This document shows, one piece after another, positions 1 to 10,900 of a DNA stretch of 64,000 nt (position 1 is its first letter; each line of letters opens with the position of its first letter). Source of the DNA: Symbiodinium natans (taxonomy: Eukaryota > Sar > Dinophyceae > Suessiales > Symbiodiniaceae). Under the pieces are notes generated by a model, which had not been told where the DNA came from, made no database searches, and saw nothing but the letters and a program-made list of their open reading frames with translations. The stretch is from the NCBI GenBank assembly GCA_905221605.1, contig CAJNDS010001224.1:527001-591000 (forward strand), written 5' to 3'. The translations under genes were made by a program, and so were the position numbers.

Positions 1-94
1 ACCCCAAACCCTAAACCCTGAACCCGAAACTCAAAAGAACGCGGGCCACCCTGCACCCTCCGCGTTGCATGGACAGGAATCTATGTGTTCCCAC

Positions 95-193
95 AGAGCC
101 CTTAAATAGGGAATATACCTTACATCATACTCAGGATCCCCTAGATAGTTTAAGGTATACTCCTTAGTAAAGGGGTTGGGGCCCTCTCTGGGC
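95..193. mobile_element. F4 inverted-repeat element (introner-like)
   Basis: About 99 bases whose ends are inverted copies of each other (cagagcccttaaata... and ...aaggggttggggccctctctg), with a second internal inverted pair around ggaatataccttac/gtttaaggtatactcc. Close relatives lie at 38590, 38816, 58650 and 61636. No coding capacity; probably an intron or intron core. Confidence 0.7.
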
Positions 194-199
194 TCAAAA

Positions 200-740
200 A
201 AGGGCAACGTGCGACCAAACCCGAAATGCAACAGGTCAGCTAGCCAGTTGTGGACTGTTGCGCTCCTCGTCGCAGTACAACAACCGTCGCAACAACAACA
301 TTATGCACTTCAAGATCTTCAGTGCCATCTACATCCAAAGCGCTTCACTCGCAAAGACTTCCCTGACTCTGACTTGCTGGCCCAGAAACCATATGATACT
401 AAGGGTAATTACACTTTTTGGGGTTGGTTGCTTTAGAAAGAGAACCAAGAACCCCAAAAATGGGCAAGAGGGTACCGCCGGGCCACCAAGCAGACCGCCT
501 TCAGGCAGAGATGTTGTTGGAAAACGCTACGCATTTTAGACTAAAACCCCTGCCCCCGAATGCATTCACCCGCAAACCCTGGGCCCAAAAAGGCTCACCT
601 TAAAACCTCTGTTAGGGCTGTAGTTTTCACCTGGTCCCCGAAATACCCGAACTCCTTACAGGCGCTTGCTGCGCGAGTTTCCAAATGGCATCCAAAACTT
701 TCAGCAGGTACCTTGCAACACCACGCGGCGGCAGCTGTTT
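200..740. other. Unresolved islands around an F5 element
   Basis: Non-repetitive sequence interrupted by an F5 element at 375-489. Plus-strand frames are open at 300-375, 489-540 and 660-735, but the minus strand is nearly as open and no junction could be closed in phase. Exons are possible; I cannot assign them. Confidence 0.3.
375..489. mobile_element. F5 inverted-repeat element
   Basis: Starts ctggcccagaaaccatatga and ends gggtaccgccgggccaccaag, an imperfect inverted repeat that matches the F5 family (55698, 40677, 49600). F5 ends carry GCC..TTGGTAGCCC, which elsewhere provides a GC splice donor. Confidence 0.65.
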
Positions 741-1060
741 TAGGATTTAGGATTTAGGGGGGTTTAGGGGGTTTAGGGGGTTTAGGGTTTAGGGGGTTTG
801 GGGATTCTAGGGTTTTAGGGAGGTGTTGTTGCATTCCTACATGGGGCTTCCGAAATTCGGGGTGCCTTGTTGTGGTCCTTTGTCCTACTGTTCGGGGTCC
901 TATGCTAGGGGTCCCTAAAACCCTAAACCCTAAACCCTCGTAAACCCCCCAAATAAAATCCTCTCAGACCGCTAAGGCGAGTAGACCTTACTAAAGCTTG
1001 GGGGCAGGTTTAGGGTTTAGGGTTTAGGGTTTAGGGTTTAGATCGGAACACAGAAGCCAC
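740..1060. repeat. Interrupted telomere-type tracts
   Basis: TTTAGGG units and G-rich variants at 742-800 and 1008-1040, and the opposite orientation CCCTAAA at 915-938. Between them is about 110 bases of unique sequence with no assignable frame. Confidence 0.8.
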
Positions 1061-1119
1061 TGACCTTCGTGAACTCCACAAACTCCAGTAGTTAGAAGCA
1101 AGGCTATAAGAAATACCAT

Positions 1120-1352
1120 ACAGAGGAGTGTACTCCCTTATACCAACAGGCCTTAATCGGGACTATGATCGGGGGTACTCCAATCCCTTTTAAGGACTGG
1201 TAGTGTAAGGGGGGGGGGGCATCCTAAACCCTGAACTCTAAACCCTAAACCGACCCTAAACCCTCAACCCTCAACCCTAAACCCTAAACCGACCCTAAAC
1301 CCTAAACCCTAAACCCTAAACCCTACTGTTAGTATAAGGGGGAACATCCCGA
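1120..1352. mobile_element. F1 element split by a telomere-type array
   Basis: The F1 left arm begins near 1120 (cccttataccaacag) and the right arm occurs twice, at 1193-1223 and 1325-1350. Between the two right arms lie about 100 bases of CCCTAAA units. The array is thus bracketed by a direct duplication of the element's own end. Confidence 0.7.
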
Positions 1353-1435
1353 AATAGGGTCCTAAGTAGAAGAACCAAAGCTCTAACCCGACTTGTCGGG
1401 GATCAATACGGGCCATCGGCGCATCCTGCAAGGGC

Positions 1436-1830
1436 AGCTAGGGTTTAGGGTTTAGGGTTTAGGGTTTAGGGTCTAGGGTCTAGGGTCTAAGGTTTAGGGT
1501 TTAGGGTCCCTTTTGTGAAGCTGGACTTGCTAACCAAGGCAATGTGGACCCTAAACCCGAAATCCTAAACCCTAAATCCCGGAGCCCCAAAAGCCCAAAC
1601 CTTGAACTCGAGATTATTGGTTTTTTTTGCTGCCGCCCGTCTAGCAATGCTCCACGGCGCAACTGCAGAGATCCCTTGGTTTAGGGAGGGTTTGGGGCTT
1701 AAACCCTAAACCCTGAACCCTGAACTCCAAACCCTAAACCCTGAACCCTGAACACTAAACCCTAAGCCCTAAACCCTAAACCCCACACCCAAAAAACCTA
1801 ACATCCCTAAACCCTTTAGAGATTCAGGGG
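1436..1830. repeat. Degenerate telomere-type tracts of both orientations
   Basis: TTTAGGG units at 1436-1507 face CCCTAAA units at 1695-1810. The interval holds a retroposon-tail-like motif at 1621-1660 (T8 then gctgccgcccgtctag). No gene recognised. Confidence 0.75.
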
Positions 1831-1861
1831 GGTCAAGGTGCTGGTTGAAGAGGAAACCCTC

Positions 1862-1941
1862 ACCGTAAACCCTAAACCCTAAACCCTAAACCCTAAACCC
1901 TAAACCCTAAACCCTAAACCCTAAACCCTAAACCCTAAACC
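1862..1941. repeat. CCCTAAA array flanked by an 18-base direct repeat
   Basis: Eleven nearly perfect heptamers. The sequence aggtgctggttgaagagg stands on both sides (1833-1850 and 1944-1961). The right copy is the end of a transporter exon, so the array sits at the exon edge. Confidence 0.9.
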
Positions 1942-1951
1942 CGAGGTGCTG

Positions 1952-4900
1952 GTTGAAGAGGGTCTTGAGGATGAAGCCGCAGAAGACGAGGACGACGGTG
2001 CGGTGGGTCCACTCCCCAAACATGCCGTCTCCAAGGATGCCGTCCTCCGGCGGGGAGGGTTTAGGGTTTAGGGTTTAGGGTTTAGGGTTTAGGGTTTAGG
2101 GTTAGGGTTTAGGGTTTAGGGGTTCAGGGTTTAGAGGTTCAGGGCTTGCAGGGGCTTCTTGGGGGTTTAGGGTTTAGGGTTGAGGGGTTCAGGGCCTACA
2201 GGGGGGGTCTTGGGGGTTTGGGCTTCGGGTTTTTTTACTGCCACCCGTCTAGCGACTGCTCCAGGGTTTGGAATGTAAGGCATGCAAGGTTTCTCAAGGT
2301 TTAGGGTTGAGGGTTTGGGGCTTGTCCGCGCGCGTTTAGCTGGGCGAACCACTCACAAGGAACATGCTTTTCCCACAAAAAAAGCTCGCCTGCACGACAG
2401 GAGCCTCCTTCACCTACTTCACGCGAAGCCGAAGACTTCCTTTTGATTCTTTTAAAGACAAAGAATGTCCCGTCCAAGTCCGGCTCAAGGCGGACTTGTT
2501 CGGAGGTTTTTGGGGCCAGGCAGCTTCCGCCACTGAGTAAGACTATCTCTGAGAACCAAACTCTGAACCACTCTCTTCCGATCAAGGGTTCAGGGTTTAG
2601 GGTACCCTAAACCCTAAACCCTAAACCCTAAACCCTAAACCCTAAACCCTAAACCCTAAACCCTAAACCCTAAACCCTAAACCCTAAACCCTACAGGAAT
2701 ATGCATGGTCTAAGGGCTTTCGCTGCCGCCTGCTAAAGCTGCCAGCATCCCTTCACTCAGCGCTGGATGAACTGCATGGAGCTGATCGCGCCAAGGAAGA
2801 AGACGGTGGGGATCACCTAAAGGCTGCTTCTTAGTAGGGAAAGAGGGAATGAGGCACCCTCTTATATTCCTTTAAAGGAAATATATATATATATATATGT
2901 ATATCCCTAAACCCTAAACCCTAAACCCTAAACCCCAAAATCGGGGATACAAGGTACCTCATTTCCTCAAAAACCCTACAAAGAACCAGGGAAGAGTCGC
3001 CAAGGCATGGATGGCAAGCCAGCGGAAGGTGAAGATCGGATAGGCGACGGGAGTCCTTGCCACCTGAGTTTTTTAGGGCCTATTGGGCTTTAGGGTTTAG
3101 GGGTCCAGTAACCTGGAGCAACTAAAGGTTAACCTTTGGGACTTTAAGGGGGTTATAGTACCCCAAAAAGGATAAAGGTTACCTACTCTACTACTAGGCC
3201 ACGGCCGGCGCATCCTCAGCGAAGCGCACCACGCGGCTCTGGCGCGCGGCCGCGCCGACGGCCGCGGCGGCGTAGCCGACGCTGGCGCCGAAGACGACCG
3301 AGGAGAGCGGGCTCGAGGACTGGCTGCTCTGCCTCGGGGAGGACATGAAAAATTGGGGGGGGGGGGGGGGGGGGGTCATATACCCTCTAGTACTATTGGG
3401 CCAACAATCAACCCAAAAATTGGGGCCATGTACCCTATCCTACTATAGTCCCTATGTAAGGTAATATGGCACCATCTAACACCTTGGGGTCATATGCCTT
3501 ATACTATTAAGTACGACAGCCCCTCTTTAAGGTAACATCGTACCATCTACCCAATGCTATATACTCTAGCCCCTCTTTACGGAACATGGCACCATCCAAC
3601 CTTACCCCAAAACTAGGGTCATTTACTCTAGCAACTATTCAAGGCAATATGAGCACACTAGCCCCTCTTTCAGGTCGAATGGCACCATCTAAGCCCCAAA
3701 CCCCAAACCCTAAACCCTAAGCCCCTAAACGCCGCAAGGTGCTCTTGAGCGGTGTAGCCGACGGAGGCCTGAGGCTTCGAGCTCATCTGCTGCGCCGGAG
3801 GGACGAAGGCCAGGGCGGCGGAGCAGGAAGCCACAAAGAGCAAGGCCTCGGCATCAAAGGGGTTTAGGGCTTAAGGTTTAGGGGTTTAGGATTAGGGTTT
3901 AGGGTTTAGGGCTTAAGGTTTAGGGGTTTAGGGTTAGGGTTTAGGGTTTAGGGGCTAGGGTTTAGGCTTTAGGGGGTTTGTGGTCTAAGGTTTTAAGGGA
4001 TTAAGACTCGTACCCCACGGTTGTACCCCTTAAGGTTTCCCTTCATTTGGTCACTGTGTAAGGGAACCTTGAACCAACAAAAAGAGTGAAACAGGGTTAC
4101 CGCTCGAAGGGAACCTTGAACCAACAAAAAAGAGTGAAACAGGGTTAAACCCTAAACCCTAAACCCTAAACCCTTTAACAAAAAAAACGGGCAAAAGGAT
4201 CACCAGTGGGCTACCAAGAGGCGCGCATCATGGTGTCGGTTCTACGTTCGGTTCCTACTTTGCTCACTTACGTCGCTGGGAGCCTCACTGGAGCCACAGG
4301 GTGGGGATGCCGGAGGTCCGGGGCCCTAAACCCTAAACCCTAAACCCTAAACCCTAAACCCTAAACTGTGTGGTTTATTCAGGATCCAGCTCCAGAAAAC
4401 ACCGGGCTCTTGTTCAGGGACTCATGCTGGGTAAAGGGTTTAGGGTTTGGGACTTAGGCTACATTACCATAATAAGGATATATAGGCAATGAAGACTTAA
4501 GGTATTGTCATTGCCATGGGCTCTTCTTGTGAATAAGCTCTACAATACTTAGCTATGTTGGCCCTTCAAAGCTCTAAATATGTCTCCTAAACCCTAAACC
4601 CTAAACCCTAAACCCTAAACCCTAAACCCTAAACCCCAAGAGAGAATATGAACCATCCCAAGGGCCTGCCTAGTTAATGGGCTGGTAATGCGGGCGCTCT
4701 TGGCAAGGCTGCAGCTTCTCAACATTTGGGCGATTAAAAGGGGCTTAGGGTTTTAGGGTTTCAGGGTTCTTATGGCTTAGGGCTTTAGGGTTTAGGGCTT
4801 GACGTTTTATGGTTTAGGGCATTTAGTATCCCAGGAGAAAGCCACCGATAGTCCCCATAACCCAACTTACTTACTCGCCTTACTTACGAAGTCAGAAGGG

Positions 4901-7900
4901 CTTCCAAGTAGGCTAGCGTCTAAGGGGATTTATTAAACCCTAAACCCTAAACCCTTTTGCAACAACCCAAAGCCCTAAACCCTAAACCCCAAACCCTAAA
5001 CCCTCAAAAAGGTTCAAGGAGATTCACCAAAGGGTTTTATCAGCTTTAGCCCCCCCTCCCCCTGCCCAAGCTGAACAACGTCCACTTCACAGGGCCTACT
5101 TGGAGATTCATATTATAGGTAGGTCTAAGGTTTAGGGTTTAGGGTAGGGTCATATGTACCTACATAGGGCTACAAGTTATAGTTCCCACAAGTTAACACT
5201 ATTGTTCACTACCCAAATGAACCTCCAAGTATGGCTTGATGCGAACGCCTCAAACTGAGCATGATCAGGGTTCAGGGTTCGGGGTTCAAGGGGCTTGAAG
5301 AGGTTTAATTGGTTTAGGTTTGAGGGTTTAGGTTTAAGGGTTTCCAAGAAGTATGTGGGATGGAGAATACTGCGGCGACCCACTCGTGATAGCATTCAGG
5401 CTTGAACAGTCAGTAGTTTCTGGTCTTGTTGTCCTTCACAACCATGTAGACAAGGCTGGCGAATGCCCAAGAGACCTGCGAAGTAACATGGATCTGCCGA
5501 CAGCTTCCCAGATCATTCTACAACGAACCAATTCTGGAAGATGGGTTTCTGTGCAATCTGCTTTGGGTTCCTTCTGGGGTTCCTTCTGAATTTCAGGTAT
5601 CCTGCTATAAGGACCTTTGTTTTTTAAGACTACTCCCCGCATAATGGCATGTTTGCTGTATCGTCTTTTGGCCAAAACCCAAACTTGGAGGTTCATGTGT
5701 GAGTATGAGCAGCTGCAAGCGTGGCAACTCTTCTTCTAACCCGCCGAAGCCAATAAAGGGTACTTCTAACCCTACTTAGAACTACCCACGCGCACCTCCA
5801 AGAATGCTTACGCAACTACCGAGTGCTCAGCTGTAGATTCTTTGCAATTCCGGCCTTCAGGCATGAAAACTGCACGGGGAAAGGATTGCTATCTCTCTTC
5901 AGCGCTTTCGTGTTGAGGACCGCCACGTAGCAACTGATGCAGACCTGGCGAGGTTGCAATCGCTTTCCAGAAAACCCCCTCTTCTGCCTTACGAACTACA
6001 ACCATGTAGCTTTTTTGGCCGGAAACTACACGACGCTCCATGGTCGATCGCTGCTGAATGGCATCTCCTTCCTGGCAAGCAAGGCCAACCCTGAACCCGG
6101 AACCCCTAAACCCTAACCCCTAAACCCTAACCCTAAAACCCTAAACCCTAAACCCTAAACCCGGAACAATGAGGCCCAACCCCCCGCCTTGACGATGGCA
6201 AGGCAGACGCCGAAGACGCTGAAGGTCATGGCCCCTCCTTGGGATGTTCCCCCTGATACTGACAGTAGGGTTTAGGGCTTAGGGTTTAGGATGTTCCCCC
6301 TTATACTAACAGCCCTTAGTAGGGACTATAACAGGGGGTACTATAATCCCTATTAAGGAATTAAGGACTGTTAGTATAAGAAGGAACATCCCAAGCCCCT
6401 CCTGAGACCCTGGAGTCACAAAACTGAAGCCGCCCCGGGGGCCTCTAACCAACAAGGCAAACACGGTTTAGGGTTTAGGGTTTAGGGTTTAGGGTAACAA
6501 AGCAAACAAGAATACCTAAACGGACATGGGTGGTTGTCAAAATTATGATACCTTTTGGGGTCCCTAAGTATTAAGTTCCGTCTTATACTAGGGATCCAAA
6601 AAGGGACCATAATTTTGACAACCACCCACATAGGGGTTGATCAACTTGCTTGAGTCACTGTAATACTTACCTCTTGCAGTTTTGCAATGCCAAAAAGACC
6701 TAGGGCTTCCGAATCTATCACCCCCGCCCCCCCCCCCCCCCCCCATAGAGCCACAGGGGTCCTGATTCTGATAAGGGGATGTTGGTGGGTTTAGGGTTTT
6801 TGGCTAACTTGGGGTTGAGGGCTTAGGCGAGTTTCGGGTTTCGAGGCGAATTGAGGGTTGAGGGTTTAGGCTAACTTTGGGTTTTGGATTTAGGGTTTAG
6901 GCGAACAAGACTCATCAACGACCGGTACAATGCGCAACTCATCCATCACAGACCCCCTTCCCACCCCTGTCAGTTTGTGCTGTTTGCCAGACATGTCCAC
7001 ATGGCCTAGGTCAAGATGTTCAGGGTTTAGGGTTGGGGGCTGGGGATTTCATAAAAAAACCTAGGTCTGCGGTAAGTAGTTCTCTAAACCCCGAGCCCCC
7101 AGAAAAAAATCAATTAATGGTCTAGGCTACATTCTGTCTTAGGTGTGCATGTGGTAGGCCGTCGAAATCAGGGTCCCTTGCTTTTCTTTCAGAGGCGGAA
7201 GGGGGGAAGGGGGGAGGGGAGGGGTCGTCCACGCACCCTGTTTGTTGTAAGGAACGTATCAGGAAGTAAACCCTAAACCCAGCTGATTTAGATTAGATCC
7301 CCCCCGCACCCCCCTGTAGACCCGAGTCTGTGTATCGGCCCCAGGCCCTGTAGTGGCGAGGGGGGGGGGGGGGGGTGACCCGAATCAGGGATTTGAGGTC
7401 TCCGCTGATCCAAGTATGTCCCTGTTCGGGCTTATGCTCTTTCGGATCAGCCCTTCCTTGTAGTTCAAGGTACCAGCAAGGGTCCACAGCTCAGTATGAG
7501 CATCATCATCATCATCATCGTCATACACAGAAGATAAAATACTACAATAGAGTAAAGAAATACATAATACAAGCTTATGTGAAGTGAGTCTCCCTTAGCC
7601 TTGCCCACCAAGACGTACTCGAGCATTCCAGACGATGTCGTGAAGAGAATGAACCACCTGAGGCTGGGCAGTTCACACGGCCATAACTACGCTACTTGGA
7701 GGTTGATGGTACTTCTTGACAAGTTATAACTGTACTGATAACCCACTTATAAGCCCCTTAAGTGCCCTAATATGGCTAAGTACAGTTATAGTACAGTTAG
7801 AAATGGATAGTAAGTACCATGAACCTCCAAGTACCCTATCCAAGAAGTACTTTGCAGCGCCCCTGTCTTGCATTCAAGCAAAGAAGTATGGCCATTTAAG

Positions 7901-10900
7901 CAAAGGAACGTTTACGGAGTAGATGCATTATGTACATATATATGTATATATGTATAGAATATAAATACCATATATATGTATATGTATATGTATTTATGTA
8001 TGTGTGCACATACATGATGTCAAGCATATGAGGACACAAAAATCAATCCTCACGTTCGGGGCCAAAAACCGACGTCCCAAGGGCAGGGGAACGCAGATGG
8101 AGGGGACCCCGCTAGTATACCAACCACAGTCAGAGGACTCATGACCTAAGTTGTAAGCCTTGCAACCCAAGTTGATGCCCTTCAAATACTACGAGTACAG
8201 AAGACTACGGCACCTAGACCTTGAAGCCCTAACCCCAAACCCTTGACAAGGAGTACCCTTCGAACATCTTACATCTGGGGTTGAGGCCCCTAAACTCCCA
8301 ACCCTAAACTCTAAACCCTAAACCCCAAAACCCTAATCCTAAACCCTAAACCCTAAACCCTAAACCCTAAACCCCTAAACCCCGAACCTCCCTTGTAACC
8401 TCGGCCTGATTCTGGGCCAAGACGCTGCATGACGCTCTGGGCGGAGCCGTCGATAAGCCACATCCTTCACTCCAAGGGCTGGAGGGTTGGGGTTTAGGGT
8501 TTAGGGTTTAGGGTTTAGGGTTTAGGGTTTAGGGTTTAGGGTTTAGGGTTTAGGGTTTAGGGTTTAGGGTTTAAGGTTTAGGGTTTAGGGTTTAGGGTTT
8601 AGGGTTTAGGGCTTAGGGGTTTAGGGGTTAGGGGCTTGGGGGCTTGGGGGCTTAGGGTTTAGGGTTTAGGGTCTAGGGTTTGGGGATGCTTTGGGATGTT
8701 CCCCCTTATACGAACAGTCCTTATTAGGGATTATCGTACCCCTTCTTGTAATTCTTATGAAGGACTGTGAGTAAAGGGGGGGAATGTCCCAAACTACACT
8801 TCTTGATTTTGTTTGGGGCGGGTTTAGTGTTCAGGGAAGGAGAACCCTCAACCTTGAACCATTAAATCATTGGGCGCCCGCAGATGGACTGGCCCCTATA
8901 GCGCGAACTATATAGAATTGCCCATGGACCTCCAAACGAATCCCCTGAATAAACCCTAAACCCTAAACCCTAAAAGCCCAATCCTACTAGTACTTAGCAG
9001 CCGGGAAGCAGGGTCGCCGTGATAATCAGCTTGGACTGGGAGAGCACGGTGTACGTCGAGGAGTCGATGTAGTTCACCGACTCCTGCAAGGGCTGCGGGG
9101 GACTATGCTTTTAAGGCTAGGGTTCAGGGTTCAGGGTTTAGGGTTCGGGTTTTAGGGTTCAGGGTTTAGGCTTCAGGGTTGTTTTGCCACCCGCCCAGTT
9201 GACTGCAGGGAACACACACGTTGTCAGTTTACTCGTAGAAAACGGGGGGTTCAGGGTTTAGGTTTAGGGTTCAGGGGTTAGGGTTCTATAGGGTGGGCTG
9301 TATAGGGTTTAGGTTGAATAATCCATATAATGCTTAACATATCCCCAAAAGTCGGTGTCGTCAGGCGGGTTTTTTCTCAGGTCTTGTGGCCGGAAATCTG
9401 GGTTCTCTCTGCGGTCTTGTGGCCGGAAATCTGGGTTCTGTCTGCGGTCTTGTGGCCGGAAATCTGGGTTCTGTCTGCGGTCTTGTGGCCGGAAATCTGG
9501 GTTCTGTCTAAGTAGAATCTTGGATCTACTCATCTGAAATCTGGGATTTGTCTGCGGTTTATTACATTAAAAACTTGGTTCAGATCGCTGAAAACCGGGA
9601 TCCGCCCTGCAAGTTTCGGGGCTTGACCTTGTCATGAATCCTGAGAAATCTTGGACTTGCTCCTAGAAATATTGGGCTTACTCCAGCCTCGTAAAAGATT
9701 GTTATCGAAACTCTTTCCTGTTTTGTTCTCGATGGAGGCCAGTCTGGCGGACAAAACTGCTTGACTTAACGATGCTACTCGCATCTGACTCTCCCTCCAG
9801 CCCCTCCATCCCCCTGCAGCCCCCTCCAGCCTCCAGCCCCTCCAGCTCCGGCCCTCCGGCCCTCCAGCCCCCCCCAGCCCCTCCAGCCTCCAGCCCCTCC
9901 CGCCCCTCCAGCCCCCCCGCCCCGCCCCCCACGCGCCCCCCCACCTTCTCCCAATGGGGGGGGGGTCACCCCAACAGACCAGACCGGTCGGCACCGAATC
10001 TACGCGGTGGTACCGGTCAGCACCCGGTCAGTGCCCGGTCGGTACCCGGTCGGTACCTGGTCGGGAGCCCAAAAACAAGCCAAAAACCGGCAATTTGAGG
10101 TCCCGACGAGTTACCGACCGGTTACCGACCGGTTACCGACCAGGTACCGACCGGGTCCTGGTGAGGGCTCGGTGGGGCCGGGACCCGGAGGGCGGGGGCG
10201 TGTGGGGGGTGGGGGGGGGGCGCGGGGAGGGGGGGGGGGGGGGGGGGGGCAGGGGGGGGGGGCGGGGGGGGGGAAAAAGGGGGGGGGTGGGTTTGGGGGG
10301 GGGGGGCTGGGCAAGGGGCCCATGTTTTCGTGTGTCAGAAACTAGTCGAGTTTTTCTTTTCGTGGTGTTTGGTTGCCACTTACAACTTACAACCTAGGCA
10401 TGGGCGCGCGCGCCAGGATCTTTCACGAAGAGACACCGCCTGTATATGTTTCGGAAAAGTTGAGGAGGGTGTTTTCAATCCTACGGCGCATGGATCTTGC
10501 TTCGGGGGCACTGCGTTCTTCCATGATTTTTTTCAACTCCGATGAAAACTTCTACCCGTGACCGACGCTTCATGGACGTGTCCAGAAGTTTTTGTCGCTC
10601 TAGAAGGAGCTAGGCTACACCTGGTTGCACAATAGCGCGACCCACAATTTCTTGTATATGACACTGACTTCCTCAGCGCCAGCCGAGGCCATGTTTCTTA
10701 CGACCAATCCCGACTTACGATGCCTCAAGACCAAACATGACCCTCCCCAGGCCCCAACCCAGATGTATTTTTTCTACTAGGTTTGCTTCGCAAAACGCAA
10801 GCCGAGACCATATTTTTAAAGACCAATCCCGACTTCGGACGCCTCAAGACCAAACATGACCCTCCCCAGGCCCCAACCCAGATGTATTTTTTCTACTAGG

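Noticed and set aside
5353-6093. A confident plus-strand gene inside the transporter intron
   Set aside because: Frames are open but lie between F2 arms without phase-consistent joins or recognisable motifs, and minus frames are similar; left as unassigned.
7600-7922. Plus-strand gene joining TYSSIPDDVVKRMNHLRL.. across the F2 element to KKYGHLSKGTFTE
   Set aside because: The antisense of its first part is a phase-consistent transporter exon (WFILFTTSSGMLEYVLV); antisense of a GC3-rich exon often stays open.
9309-9533. Repeat protein with RRQNPDFRPQD units
   Set aside because: The 33-base tandem repeat keeps every frame open on both strands; nothing favours one.
9702-10397. Overlapping frames of 70-147 codons on both strands
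   Set aside because: They cross the CCCCTCCAG minisatellite, the ACCGGTCGG cluster and the G tract; composition follows the repeats.
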